Assembly (NCBI RefSeq): GCF_009711055.1
Contig: NZ_WMJY01000014.1
Location: 1 to 64,000, forward strand
Reading direction: 5' to 3'
Length of the DNA: 64,000 nucleotides
Origin: Myroides pelagicus
GTDB lineage: Bacteria; Bacteroidota; Bacteroidia; Flavobacteriales; Flavobacteriaceae
Shown in pieces: positions 54,801-63,506 of this stretch. The position numbers were made by a program, and so were the translations under genes. How positions within the stretch are numbered: position 1 is the stretch's first letter; every line of letters begins with the position of its first letter. Under the pieces are notes generated by a model that was not told the origin of the DNA, ran no database searches, and worked only from the letters and a program-made list of their open reading frames with translations.

Positions 54801-56187
54801 ACTCTCTCATTTTTGCATAAGTGATTTTCCCTTCTATCGCTACTATAGCAGCTGTTAATGGGCTAGCTAATAAGGTACGTGCTCCTTGACCTTGTCTTCC
54901 TTCGAAATTTCGGTTTGAAGTTGATACACAATATTCTTGTGCTGGTATTTTGTCATCGTTCATTGCTAGACAAGCAGAACAACCTGGTTGTCTAATTACA
55001 AAACCTGCATTCTCAAATATTTGGTCCAAACCTTCTGCTTTTATCTGTTGAATGACTTGCTGGGATCCAGGAACGATAAGTGCGTTAATCTCCTTTGCTT
55101 TTGTTTTCCCTTTTATGTAATTGGCTGCAATTCTAAAGTCTTCTATGCGTGCATTCGTACAACTACCTATAAAAACGTGTTGTATTGGAATACTTTCTAC
55201 TGTTTGTCCTTCTGTAAGCCCCATATATTCTAAAGCTTTTTTCTCCGAATTGTTTTTACTCGTCGGAATTACTGCTTCAACAGAAATTCCCATACTTGGA
55301 TTTGTACCATAGGTAATCATCGGTTGTATGTCTTCTGCTTTAAAGTGATACTCTCTGTCAAATTGCGCCTCCGCATCAGTAGGTAAAGTTTTCCAGTACG
55401 CAACGCTTTTTTCCCAAGCGATACCTTTAGGGGCAAATGACCTTCCTTCTAGGTAGGCAAATGTTGTTTGATCGGGTGCTATCATTCCTCCACGAGCTCC
55501 CATTTCGATGCTCATGTTACATACAGTCATTCTACCTTCCATACTCATTTCTTCAAATACATTTCCCGCATACTCACAGAAATAGCCTGTACCAGCATCA
55601 GTCCCTATTTGTGCTATGATATATAGAATGACGTCCTTTGGCTGTACATGTGGTGCTAATGAGCCATGTACATTTATGCGCATTGACTTTGGTTTGTTTA
55701 TTAGTATACATTGACTAGCGAAAACTTGAGCAACTTGACTTGTTCCTATTCCAAATGCAATTGATCCAAATGCACCATGTGTAGAGGTGTGACTATCCCC
55801 ACAGACAATACTCATTCCTGGTTGGGTTATTCCTAATTCAGGAGCGATAATATGCACAATTCCTTGATTTTTATGACCTAATCCGTATAAGGTTATATTG
55901 TTCTCTTGACAGTTAATAGCTAATTGTTCTACTTGTTGTCTAGATAAGATATCCTTAATCGGTTGATCCTGATTCAATGTAGGTACATTGTGATCGACTG
56001 TCGCAATAGTTTGCTCAGATCGGTAAATTGGTATTTCTCGTTTTTTTAGTTCATCAAATGCTTGTGGACTAGTTACTTCGTGAATTAAGTGTTTATCGAT
56101 ATATAGTATTTGTGGACCGTTATCAATTTGTTCTACTATGTGTGCGTCCCAAATTTTATCAAATAGTGTTTTTGGTTGTTGAATCAT
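54784..56187 (-). CDS. leuC: 3-isopropylmalate dehydratase large subunit
   Basis: A 467-residue aconitase-family subunit with a 4Fe-4S cluster. The cluster cysteines lie in [13 protein letters not shown] and [12 protein letters not shown], and the active-site stretches [15 protein letters not shown] and [13 protein letters not shown] are typical. It interconverts 2- and 3-isopropylmalate with LeuD. It lies 12 bases after leuA. Confidence 0.96.
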   Translation of the reverse strand: MIQQPKTLFDKIWDAHIVEQIDNGPQILYIDKHLIHEVTSPQAFDELKKREIPIYRSEQTIATVDHNVPTLNQDQPIKDILSRQQVEQLAINCQENNITLYGLGHKNQGIVHIIAPELGITQPGMSIVCGDSHTSTHGAFGSIAFGIGTSQVAQVFASQCILINKPKSMRINVHGSLAPHVQPKDVILYIIAQIGTDAGTGYFCEYAGNVFEEMSMEGRMTVCNMSIEMGARGGMIAPDQTTFAYLEGRSFAPKGIAWEKSVAYWKTLPTDAEAQFDREYHFKAEDIQPMITYGTNPSMGISVEAVIPTSKNNSEKKALEYMGLTEGQTVESIPIQHVFIGSCTNARIEDFRIAANYIKGKTKAKEINALIVPGSQQVIQQIKAEGLDQIFENAGFVIRQPGCSACLAMNDDKIPAQEYCVSTSNRNFEGRQGQGARTLLASPLTAAIVAIEGKITYAKMREYASIN

Positions 56188-56199
56188 TATTTTTTCTGT

Positions 56200-57378
56200 T
56201 TAGACTGTTTGACTAATTCTTTTGTTTTGTGAAAATGTATGCATAATGGCATGTAAGTCATTTTCGCTTACTTCTTTTTTCACATCAGCTACTTGTAAAA
56301 AGTATTGATACAAAAGGTCTAGTTCATTTTTAGTCACATCAAATCCTATGTTTTTAAAGCGGTAGGCTAATGCAGCGCGTCCACTTCTTGCCGTCAAAAC
56401 AATGGCTGATTCTGTAATTCCCACTTCTCTTGGATCTATTATTTCGTAAGTGTCTCTGCGTTTTATAACTCCGTCTTGGTGTATTCCAGAACTATGAGCA
56501 AATGCATTTGCCCCTACAATAGCTTTATTTGGTTGAACGAACATACCCATTGTGCTGGAAGTCAATTGACTGACTTCATTTAATAAGATCGTATTGATAT
56601 CTGTGTGAAAGCCTAATTCTTGGTGTTGTTTTAAAATCATGACAACTTCTTCTAAGGCAGTGTTTCCTGCTCGCTCTCCAATACCGTTAATGGTACATTC
56701 TATTTGTCTAGCTCCATGGACGACTCCACTTATCGCATTAGCTGTAGCCATGCCTAAATCATTGTGGCAATGGCAAGACAATACGATGTTGTCTATTCCT
56801 TTTACATGTTGTTTTAGGTATTGAATTTTAGAACCATAATCACTTGGTAAACAATACCCTGTAGTATCTGGTATGTTGATCACTGTAGCTCCTGCTTGTA
56901 TGACCGTTTCGCAGACTCTCGCTAAGAAAGCATTGTCTGTTCGTCCCGCATCTTCTGCATAGAATTCTACATCATCTACATACTTTTTGGCATAAGCCAC
57001 AGCCTCAGCAGCACGGTTTAGTATATCCTCTTGAGTTGTGTTGAATTTGTACTTTATATGTGACTCAGATGTACCTATGCCAGTATGTATTCTTGGTTGG
57101 TTGGCAAATTCAAGCGCTTGTGCAGCGCATTCAATATCTTTTTTATTAGCACGAGTCAAGGCGCATACTGTAGCTTTATTTACTACTTTTGTGATGGCTT
57201 GTACGGCTTCAAAATCTCCAGGACTTGAAATAGGAAAGCCAGCTTCGATTACATCAACACCTAACTCATCGAGTTTTTGCGCGATCGTCAGTTTCTGTTG
57301 TTTGTCTAGTTTACATCCAGGTACTTGTTCGCCATCTCTTAAAGTTGTGTCAAAAATCTGTATTTTTTCCGTTTTCAT
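56200..57378 (-). CDS. leuA: 2-isopropylmalate synthase, short form
   Basis: A 392-residue DRE-TIM metallolyase making 2-isopropylmalate, the first committed step to leucine. The metal-binding opening [13 protein letters not shown], the catalytic [26 protein letters not shown] and the GNTALEEVV motif are intact. The C-terminal leucine-binding regulatory domain, about 120 residues in classical LeuA, is absent. Feedback inhibition is therefore expected to be weak or absent. It is the first gene of the leuACDB operon and lies behind an 11-bp inverted repeat. Confidence 0.95.
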   Translation of the reverse strand: MKTEKIQIFDTTLRDGEQVPGCKLDKQQKLTIAQKLDELGVDVIEAGFPISSPGDFEAVQAITKVVNKATVCALTRANKKDIECAAQALEFANQPRIHTGIGTSESHIKYKFNTTQEDILNRAAEAVAYAKKYVDDVEFYAEDAGRTDNAFLARVCETVIQAGATVINIPDTTGYCLPSDYGSKIQYLKQHVKGIDNIVLSCHCHNDLGMATANAISGVVHGARQIECTINGIGERAGNTALEEVVMILKQHQELGFHTDINTILLNEVSQLTSSTMGMFVQPNKAIVGANAFAHSSGIHQDGVIKRRDTYEIIDPREVGITESAIVLTARSGRAALAYRFKNIGFDVTKNELDLLYQYFLQVADVKKEVSENDLHAIMHTFSQNKRISQTV

Positions 57379-57420
57379 ATCCTCTTGTGTTTTAAATATC
57401 TTGTAACAAAAGTGTAGATT

Positions 57421-57459
57421 TGTATTTTATTATTAATTTTAATGTTAAAATAAAATACA
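57421..57459. promoter_or_regulatory. Inverted repeat in the leuA upstream region
   Basis: TGTATTTTATT (57421-57431) and AATAAAATACA (57449-57459) are perfect complements with a 17-base centre. It lies between the leuA start and the divergent helical gene and may be an operator. Confidence 0.4.
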
Positions 57460-57527
57460 ATGCCTAAAGAGGTGTTTTATTTGTTCAATCCTTTGAAAAC
57501 AAAGGGATTATTAACCAAATAATTACA

Positions 57528-59027
57528 ATGTCAAATTCAAATAAAGACGTTCTTTTTGTATTGATTAAGTCTCTTAATCGCTCTGAAAAACGTCAGTTTA
57601 CTTTATATGTCAATCGCTTGCAAAATAATTCGGAGGCAAAGTTTATTCTTCTTTTTAATGCAATTGAAAAGATGGAATCTTATGATGAACAATTAATTCT
57701 AAAACAGGGAATATCGACTAAACAACAGTTGTCCAATCTAAAAGCAAATTTGTATCGTTCAATATTGAGTAGCTTGCGCATGAATCCAAGCAAAAAGAAT
57801 ATTCGCATTCAGATACGGGAACAACTTGACTTTGCTACTATATTGTATCAAAAAGGTCTCCATAAGCAAAGTTTGAAGATCTTAGGTAAAGCTAAAGTAC
57901 TAGCTTTAGAATTGGAAGAAAAAACACTAGCTTTGGAGATTATTGAACTAGAGAAAGTAATAGAGTCTCAATATATTACGCGTAGTATAGCAGGGCGTGC
58001 CGATGAGTTAATCGAGCAATCTGATTATTTAAGTAAACAATATGTCTATGCAACTCGTTTGTCTAATTTGTCATTGAAATTTTATAGTGAAATGTTGGTT
58101 TCGGGTTACGCGAAGAGTGATGAGGAAAAAGAGCGAATTACTGCGCTGTTTCGAGATAAGCTATTAGAGATTGATTTAGATAAGCTTAATTTCAGGGAGA
58201 AATTGTGGTATTATAAAGCACATGTTTGGCGTTGTTTTTTGATTCAAGATTACCGAGGAGCTTATCGCTATTCGATGTCTTGGGTACAGTTGTTTTATGA
58301 TAAGCCGAAGATGATACAGAGTCACCCAATTTGGTATTTGAAGGGAAACTCTTATTTGTTTAAGTTAATCTTGATGTTTAAGTCTGTTGAACGATATATT
58401 TATTGGAATAATCAATTAGAAGAGGTGATTAATAGTGGGAACTTTCCGCAGTCAGAGAATATTGGTTCACAGGTATTTTTATTGCAATTTAGCAATAAGT
58501 TGAATATTGAATTTATCAAACAAACGTATGATGGCAGTCTGCTTTTTGTAAAGCAGTTACAAAGAGGGTTGAATGAATATAAGAATATGATTGATGAACA
58601 CCATTTTTTGGTCCTGTACTTTAAGGTGGCTGCTTTGTATTTTGGCTATAAGAAATATGATGAATCTCTGGCATATTCTAACAAGATTTTGCATAATACA
58701 ACCTATGTTGTACAGGAGGATTTATTGTTTCATACGCGTATTTTATCCCTTATGGCGCAATTTGATTCTGGTCAGGATATGCAATACGACAGTTATGTCA
58801 AAGCGAATAAAATACTCATGCAGAAGATGAAAAACTTAACGCCTATTCACATTGCTTTGATGAAGTTATTTGATGGTCTTGTTCGTGTGTATCCAAGTGA
58901 ACAGAAGAAAATGTTTGTATCATTTGTAATAGAAGCGGAAAACTTATTTGAAAATAAGTTTTATCGAAGAAGTATTTTGTATATTGATGTATTGAACTGG
59001 GCTAGGAGAAAGATTGGTCTAAATTAA
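57528..59027 (+). CDS. Unrecognised helical (TPR-like) protein
   Basis: A 499-residue protein with no signal peptide, membrane segment or enzyme motif. It is helix-rich, with a charged opening KDVLFVLIKSLNRSEKRQFTLYVNR and many helices of TPR-like size, such as ILYQKGLHKQSLKILGKAKVLALELEEK. Similar Bacteroidota hypotheticals exist, but I know of no function. It is divergent from the leu operon and followed by an AAGCAA-type hairpin (59028-59043). Confidence 0.7.
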   Translation: MSNSNKDVLFVLIKSLNRSEKRQFTLYVNRLQNNSEAKFILLFNAIEKMESYDEQLILKQGISTKQQLSNLKANLYRSILSSLRMNPSKKNIRIQIREQLDFATILYQKGLHKQSLKILGKAKVLALELEEKTLALEIIELEKVIESQYITRSIAGRADELIEQSDYLSKQYVYATRLSNLSLKFYSEMLVSGYAKSDEEKERITALFRDKLLEIDLDKLNFREKLWYYKAHVWRCFLIQDYRGAYRYSMSWVQLFYDKPKMIQSHPIWYLKGNSYLFKLILMFKSVERYIYWNNQLEEVINSGNFPQSENIGSQVFLLQFSNKLNIEFIKQTYDGSLLFVKQLQRGLNEYKNMIDEHHFLVLYFKVAALYFGYKKYDESLAYSNKILHNTTYVVQEDLLFHTRILSLMAQFDSGQDMQYDSYVKANKILMQKMKNLTPIHIALMKLFDGLVRVYPSEQKKMFVSFVIEAENLFENKFYRRSILYIDVLNWARRKIGLN

Positions 59028-59043
59028 TTGCTTTTTTAAGCAA
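59028..59043 (+). terminator. Short hairpin past the helical protein gene
   Basis: TTGCTT (59028-59033) pairs with AAGCAA (59038-59043) around TTTT, starting directly after the stop. A weak terminator or an mRNA end element. Confidence 0.4.
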
Positions 59044-59223
59044 GAGGAAAATGCTGAAAGGTGAAAAAATAATTTGTATTTTTTAATCTAGTGAACAAAT
59101 GAGTTATCTCGTTCTACTATGTGTTTTTTAGAGTGTTATTAATTTGCGAAAATCTTTTCTTCTTTTAAAACTCATGAGTTGTGCACAACATTTTCGAAAG
59201 GAGATATGCGTTTATGTTGCCAA

Positions 59224-59295
59224 GCTTGCGGAATACTTGCAGAATGCTTGAGGTTTACTGGGCAAGGAAGGGTTTTTTGGCAAGAAAACCTCAAG
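59224..59295. repeat. GC-rich tandem and inverted repeat
   Basis: CTTGCGGAATA, CTTGCAGAATG and CTTGAGGTTTA follow one another as an imperfect 11-base tandem repeat (59224-59257). The last merges into a stem, CTTGAGGTTT (59247-59256) with AAACCTCAAG (59286-59295). The texture resembles the block at 10.2 kb (shared AATACTTG word). Confidence 0.45.
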
Positions 59296-59338
59296 GATTG
59301 TGCTCGTATACCCTACTAATGTCCGTACATAAGAGGAC

Positions 59339-59375
59339 AAAAAAAAGCTACTCGTGTGGAGTAGCTCAATTTTTA
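59339..59375 (-). terminator. Ferredoxin terminator
   Basis: AGCTACTC (59346-59353) and GAGTAGCT (59359-59366) pair around five bases; the minus strand then has a run of T. It is 22 bases past the ferredoxin stop. Confidence 0.85.
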
Positions 59376-59387
59376 TATTGATTTTTT

Positions 59388-59738
59388 TTAGTGCTTGTGT
59401 AAGAACGCTTGTCTTTGTAGGAGCGTTTCTTCACTTTCCACATGATTGTCATCAGGTACACAGCAATCTACTGGACATACGGCAGCACACTGTGGTTCAT
59501 CATGAAATCCTTTACATTCCGTACATTTAGAAGGTACGATATAGTAGAATTCATCAGATACAGGCTCTTGAGCCGCATCTGCATCAACTTCTGATCCATC
59601 AGGTAATACGATCTTTCCAGATAGCGCTGTTCCATCTTTATATCTCCAGTCATCTGCCCCTTCGTATATTGCTGTATTTGGACATTCTGGCTCACATGCA
59701 CCACAATTGATACATTCGTCTGTTATAATGATTGCCAT
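59388..59738 (-). CDS. Dicluster 4Fe-4S ferredoxin
   Basis: A 116-residue ferredoxin with two cysteine sets. The first is C9, C12, C15 and C19 ([13 protein letters not shown]), and the second is C72, C75, C84 and C88 ([19 protein letters not shown]), with further Cys at 92-93. It should carry two 4Fe-4S clusters and shuttle electrons. The insertion between the clusters is typical of the flavobacterial type. It is divergent from an acyl-CoA reductase gene and shares overlapping promoters with it. Confidence 0.94.
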   Translation of the reverse strand: MAIIITDECINCGACEPECPNTAIYEGADDWRYKDGTALSGKIVLPDGSEVDADAAQEPVSDEFYYIVPSKCTECKGFHDEPQCAAVCPVDCCVPDDNHVESEETLLQRQAFLHKH

Positions 59739-59763
59739 AGCTTATATTTTGTTTTATATGTAT

Positions 59764-59771
59764 TAACTTTG
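59764..59771 (+). promoter_or_regulatory. -7 box of the acyl-CoA reductase operon
   Basis: TAACTTTG exactly matches TANNTTTG, 42 bases before the ATG. No good -33 box stands at the usual distance. Confidence 0.5.
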
Positions 59772-59775
59772 TATG

Positions 59776-59806
59776 CAAATTTACACCCAAAACTATTCAC
59801 AAACAA
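59776..59806 (-). promoter_or_regulatory. Ferredoxin promoter
   Basis: On the minus strand, TTG (complement of 59804-59806), a 20-base spacer and TAAATTTG (complement of 59776-59783). It overlaps the leader region of the divergent acyl-CoA reductase gene. Confidence 0.6.
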
Positions 59807-59812
59807 ATCAAT

Positions 59813-60871
59813 ATGGATTTAGATGTTAAAAAAAATGCATTTGTTAAATTAGGTGGTTTTTTAAGCCAATTTACTACAAATGAATTTATAAAAAACAATG
59901 ATGTTTGTCATAATGACGATTTTTTTTCTGCTTTTGAACAATTAATTTACAGTTCTGTTCATTACAATGGATGGTTTACAGAAGAACAGGTGATCAGTTC
60001 TATTGGTTCGTGGGCGGAAGCATTGACAGAAAAGAATTTGAATCTGTGGACAGCAAGATATGATTTTTCAGCCGAACCACAGAAACGGGTTGGGTTAATC
60101 TTGGCGGGTAATATTCCTCTAGTAGGGTTTCACGATTTTATTTCGGTTATCATTAGTGGTAATATTGCAGTTGTAAAATTGTCATCTAATGATCAAAAAT
60201 TACTGCCTTTCTTAGCAAAATATTTAATTGCTTGTGAACCGATGCTAGCGGATCGTATTGTTTTTACAGAAGGTAAGTTAGATGGATTTGACGCCGTTAT
60301 TGCTACAGGTAGTAATAATACAGCTAGGTATTTTGATTACTATTTTAGTCAAGTGCCTAATATCATCCGCAAGAATAGAAACTCAGTAGCTATTTTGAAT
60401 GGGAAGGAGTCTCATGAGGACATGATAGCTTTGGGAAAAGATGTATTCACTTATTACGGTTTAGGGTGCAGAAACGTGTCTAAACTTTTTGTTCCTATTG
60501 GATTTGATTTTGATAATTTCTATAAAGGAATGTATGAATATCGAGATGTGATTGAGTACGAGAAATATTCAAATAACTACGATTATAACAAGGCAGTCTT
60601 TTTAATGAGTGATTTCAAGATTTTAGATAATGGCTTCTTAACTATAAAAGAAGATCAAGGATACTCGTCTCCGATCTCCTCTGTATTTTTTGAGTATTAT
60701 GACGATATAGAAATAGTAAAGACACGTCTAAAAACGGATGAGGAAAAAATTCAATGTATTGTATCCAATCAGTTAGTAGAGGGAAGTATTGCTTTTGGAC
60801 AAACGCAGCGCCCTCAGCTATGGGACTATGCTGATCATGTAGATACAGTTGCTTTTTTACTAGCTTTATAA
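59813..60871 (+). CDS. Acyl-CoA reductase, LuxC family
   Basis: A 352-residue aldehyde-dehydrogenase-fold protein of the LuxC type. The nucleophile Cys219 lies in YYGLGCRNVSKLF, and the cofactor region VGLILAGNIPLVGFHDFISV is typical. LuxC proteins reduce fatty acyl-CoA to aldehyde in bioluminescent bacteria, but in Bacteroidota this gene occurs without lux and its substrate is not known. It lies one base before serC, so they are coupled. Confidence 0.9.
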   Translation: MDLDVKKNAFVKLGGFLSQFTTNEFIKNNDVCHNDDFFSAFEQLIYSSVHYNGWFTEEQVISSIGSWAEALTEKNLNLWTARYDFSAEPQKRVGLILAGNIPLVGFHDFISVIISGNIAVVKLSSNDQKLLPFLAKYLIACEPMLADRIVFTEGKLDGFDAVIATGSNNTARYFDYYFSQVPNIIRKNRNSVAILNGKESHEDMIALGKDVFTYYGLGCRNVSKLFVPIGFDFDNFYKGMYEYRDVIEYEKYSNNYDYNKAVFLMSDFKILDNGFLTIKEDQGYSSPISSVFFEYYDDIEIVKTRLKTDEEKIQCIVSNQLVEGSIAFGQTQRPQLWDYADHVDTVAFLLAL

Positions 60872-60872
60872 G

Positions 60873-61940
60873 ATGAGTAGGGTTCATAACTTTTGTGCAG
60901 GACCTTGTTTACTGCCAGAAGAGGTGTATAAGCAGGCGGCAGACGCGATTGTAGATTTTCAACAGTCGGGGCTTTCTATTTTGTCTATCTCACATCGCAG
61001 CACTGCTTTTTTAGCTGTCTTAGAAGAGGTGAGTCACTTAGCGTTGGAGTTATTAGGTCTCGATCAACAACAGTATGATGTTTTGTTTTTACAGGGTGGA
61101 GCAAGTACGGAGTTTTTGCGAATACCTTATAATATGTTGACGACTAATGCAGCTTATATTGATACAGGGGTATGGGCAAGTAAGGCTATTGAGCAAGCAA
61201 AGCAGTTTGGTAAGGTAGAAGTAATAGGAAGTTCTGCAGATAGACAGTATTCGTATATACCTCAGGATATACCTCAGGTTAATGGTTGTGACTACTTGCA
61301 TTTTACTTCGAATAATACGATTTATGGAACACAGTTTTCGGCTGTTCCTCAATCGGATAGCCCAATCGTTAGTGATATGAGTTCAGATGTTTATTCACGG
61401 GTATTTGACTATGATAAAATAGATGTGATTTATGCAGGGGCGCAAAAGAATATTGGGCCAGCAGGATTAAGTGTGGTCTTTGTTAGAAAAGGTGTTTTGG
61501 GGAATATCACGAGAAAAATACCTAATATGCTTAACTATAAAGAGCACATTGCAAAGGATGGTTTATACCACACAGCAAATGTTTTTGCAATCTATACAAC
61601 TTTGTTAAACTTGCGTTGGCTTAGAGCAAAAGGAGGTGTTGCGGCAATTGAGAAGATCAATAATCAAAAAGCTGAGATGCTTTATCATGCTTTAGATAGT
61701 TTGGATTTTATCCATCCATTAGCGGATAAGGCGCATCGTTCACGGATGAATGTTACTTTTGACTTTAAAGAGAAGGAACAAGGTTATTTATTTGATACAC
61801 TCTGTCAAGAAGCCAATATTCAAAATATAAAAGGACATAGAGTACTCGGCGGGTATCGAGCATCACTATATAACGCATTGCCACTTGCAAGTGTCGAAGT
61901 GTTAGTAGCTGTATTAAATAGAATGAAAGTAAAAGTTTAG
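60873..61940 (+). CDS. serC: Phosphoserine aminotransferase
   Basis: A 355-residue PLP enzyme converting 3-phosphohydroxypyruvate to phosphoserine. Present are the opening NFCAGPCLLPEEV, the HRS substrate motif (41-43), VLFLQGGAS, the PLP Lys192 in AGAQKNIGPAGL and the late GHRVLGGYRASLYNALP. In the usual NTPP segment the sequence is HTAN (233-236), so the Asn that contacts PLP phosphate across the dimer is His. The protein is otherwise standard. It is coupled to the LuxC gene upstream. Confidence 0.93.
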   Translation: MSRVHNFCAGPCLLPEEVYKQAADAIVDFQQSGLSILSISHRSTAFLAVLEEVSHLALELLGLDQQQYDVLFLQGGASTEFLRIPYNMLTTNAAYIDTGVWASKAIEQAKQFGKVEVIGSSADRQYSYIPQDIPQVNGCDYLHFTSNNTIYGTQFSAVPQSDSPIVSDMSSDVYSRVFDYDKIDVIYAGAQKNIGPAGLSVVFVRKGVLGNITRKIPNMLNYKEHIAKDGLYHTANVFAIYTTLLNLRWLRAKGGVAAIEKINNQKAEMLYHALDSLDFIHPLADKAHRSRMNVTFDFKEKEQGYLFDTLCQEANIQNIKGHRVLGGYRASLYNALPLASVEVLVAVLNRMKVKV

Positions 61941-61970
61941 TGAATAAGGAAAAAATTGACAGATATAAAA

Positions 61971-62921
61971 ATGAAGATATTAGCAAATGACGGAATACCA
62001 GTAGAAGTAAAAAAGGTTTTAGAGCAAAAGGGATATGAGGTTATAGAAGTACGCGTAGCACATGAACAATTAGTCAACTATACTCAAAAAAATGCTATAG
62101 AAGGCTTGTTGATACAAAAAGGAACACTGCTAAACAAATCAATGATCAATGAGTTATCTCATCTTAGCGTAGTAATTTTCGCAGGGACCTCTATTGAATT
62201 GGAATTGATGGACTATATCACTTCAAAAGGGATACAGGTTATTTGGGCAGAAGAAGCATTAGCTAATGCCACTGCAGAGATGGTGTTTGCACATCTTTTT
62301 TCAGGTTGTCGTCTATTGCAAGAATCTAATAGAAATATGCCTTTAGAAGGAGATATAAGTTTCAAATCTCTACAGGAATCTTATAGCACAGGACTTGAGT
62401 TAGCTGGAAAGACATTGGGGATTATAGGAATGAATAAAGCAGGGGAATTAGTTGCTCAGAAAGCTTTAGCTTTAGGTATGAACGTATTGTATCACGATAG
62501 TAATGTATTAAGTTTAAAAGCAGATTATCTCTTGCCAAATGGAATTAGCTTTCGAGTTGATTTAGATAGTAGTCCGATAGATAAGGTACTTCATGACGCT
62601 CATTTCTTGACTGTACATACCCGTCATTTTGAGCGCTATATCATAGGAAAAGAGGAGTTAGAAAGTGCGCATCACTTGATAGGAATAATTAATTGTGCTT
62701 ATCCAGAAGCAATTAATGAAGTAGCTTTAGTGGATAGGGTAAATGAGGAGCGTATTCTATTTGCTGGAATTGATCGTTTTGAAGAAGAACCGAATCCAGC
62801 AATTCAGGTATTAATGCAACCTGCGTTTTCGTTGAGCCCTAATATAAATACTTCAACAGATGAGAGTAAAGTGTTAATTTGGGAAGAAATTATTGAAAAG
62901 ATGCAATTATTGAGAAATTAA
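61971..62921 (+). CDS. Divergent D-3-phosphoglycerate dehydrogenase homologue (serA position), probable pseudoenzyme
   Basis: About 316 residues from the ATG at 61971 (an upstream TTG is less likely). The fold and the opening MKILANDGIP match flavobacterial SerA, but key motifs are altered. The dinucleotide motif GFGRIG reads GMNKAG (153-158), the substrate-loop GRGGVG reads AGTSIE (71-76), the catalytic Arg in CARGG is Tyr244 in CAYPE, and the catalytic His in TPHIG is Asn291 in SPNIN. The Glu in FEEEP is kept. The ORF is intact, so this looks like a retained protein without normal dehydrogenase activity. It follows serC in the same operon. Confidence 0.85.
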   Translation: MKILANDGIPVEVKKVLEQKGYEVIEVRVAHEQLVNYTQKNAIEGLLIQKGTLLNKSMINELSHLSVVIFAGTSIELELMDYITSKGIQVIWAEEALANATAEMVFAHLFSGCRLLQESNRNMPLEGDISFKSLQESYSTGLELAGKTLGIIGMNKAGELVAQKALALGMNVLYHDSNVLSLKADYLLPNGISFRVDLDSSPIDKVLHDAHFLTVHTRHFERYIIGKEELESAHHLIGIINCAYPEAINEVALVDRVNEERILFAGIDRFEEEPNPAIQVLMQPAFSLSPNINTSTDESKVLIWEEIIEKMQLLRN

Positions 62922-62957
62922 TTTAGTAGTTTTAGCCCTACAAAAATTAAAGAAACT

Positions 62958-63428
62958 ATGTTAGAGCAAATCACAAATTTAATTGAACAAGTAAGTTCAA
63001 AAGAGATCAGTAATGCTGGAATCTCAACAGATTTAGTAGGAGAAGTAACGAAAGAAACTGGAGACAGTGTAATCAATGGATTCAAAGACAGTATCTCAGG
63101 AGGTGACTTAGGAGCATTGACAAGTTTATTAGGTGGAGGAACGTCTAATTTATTATCAAATCCTATGGTTATGGGAATGATTACTAACTTGGTTGGTAGT
63201 TTAACTAGCAAATTAGGTTTAGGAGAAGGAATTGCAAATAACTTTGCAACTGCAGTTATCCCTAAGATTATTTCAAGTATAGTAAGCAAGAATAACGATG
63301 ATGCAGATGGATTCCAATTGACAGATCTATTAAGTAGTTTAGGAGGAGAAAAAGGAATATTAGATTCACTTACAGGAGGAAAAGAAGGTCTTGGAGGAGC
63401 AGCAGACTTATTGAAAGGACTTTTTTAA
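62958..63428 (+). CDS. Small DUF937-like protein
   Basis: A 156-residue protein rich in Gly, Leu and Ser, opening MLEQITNLIEQVSSKEISNAG and with repeated LLGGG and LSSLGGEKG-like stretches. It resembles DUF937/YidB-type proteins. There is no signal peptide. It lies 36 bases after the serA-position gene and may be in its operon. Its role is unknown. Confidence 0.65.
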   Translation: MLEQITNLIEQVSSKEISNAGISTDLVGEVTKETGDSVINGFKDSISGGDLGALTSLLGGGTSNLLSNPMVMGMITNLVGSLTSKLGLGEGIANNFATAVIPKIISSIVSKNNDDADGFQLTDLLSSLGGEKGILDSLTGGKEGLGGAADLLKGLF

Positions 63429-63454
63429 TCTGAAAACAAAGTAAAGAGATATAG

Positions 63455-63485
63455 AGCAACTGTTAATTACAGTTGCTTTTTTTGT
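63455..63485 (+). terminator. Terminator of the serC-DUF937 operon
   Basis: GCAACTGT (63456-63463) and ACAGTTGC (63469-63476) pair around five bases, followed by eight T. Confidence 0.85.
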
Positions 63486-63506
63486 TTATATTCGTTAAAA
63501 AAAGAA

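Larger units (their letters stand above)
59028..59387. other. Intergenic region with palindromes and GC-rich repeat
   Basis: A 360-base gap. It holds two overlapping 12-base palindromes, AACTCATGAGTT (59169-59180) and GTTGTGCACAAC (59178-59189), and the GC-rich block at 59224-59295. A 66-codon ORF runs through it but is not supported. Confidence 0.45.

Noticed and set aside
57379..57527. Leucine leader peptide attenuator for leuA
   Set aside because: No short ORF with a run of Leu codons precedes a terminator there; only the inverted repeat is seen.
59181..59381. 66-codon ORF in the 59 kb gap
   Set aside because: It runs through the tandem repeat and the ferredoxin terminator, so the open frame is explained by repeats.
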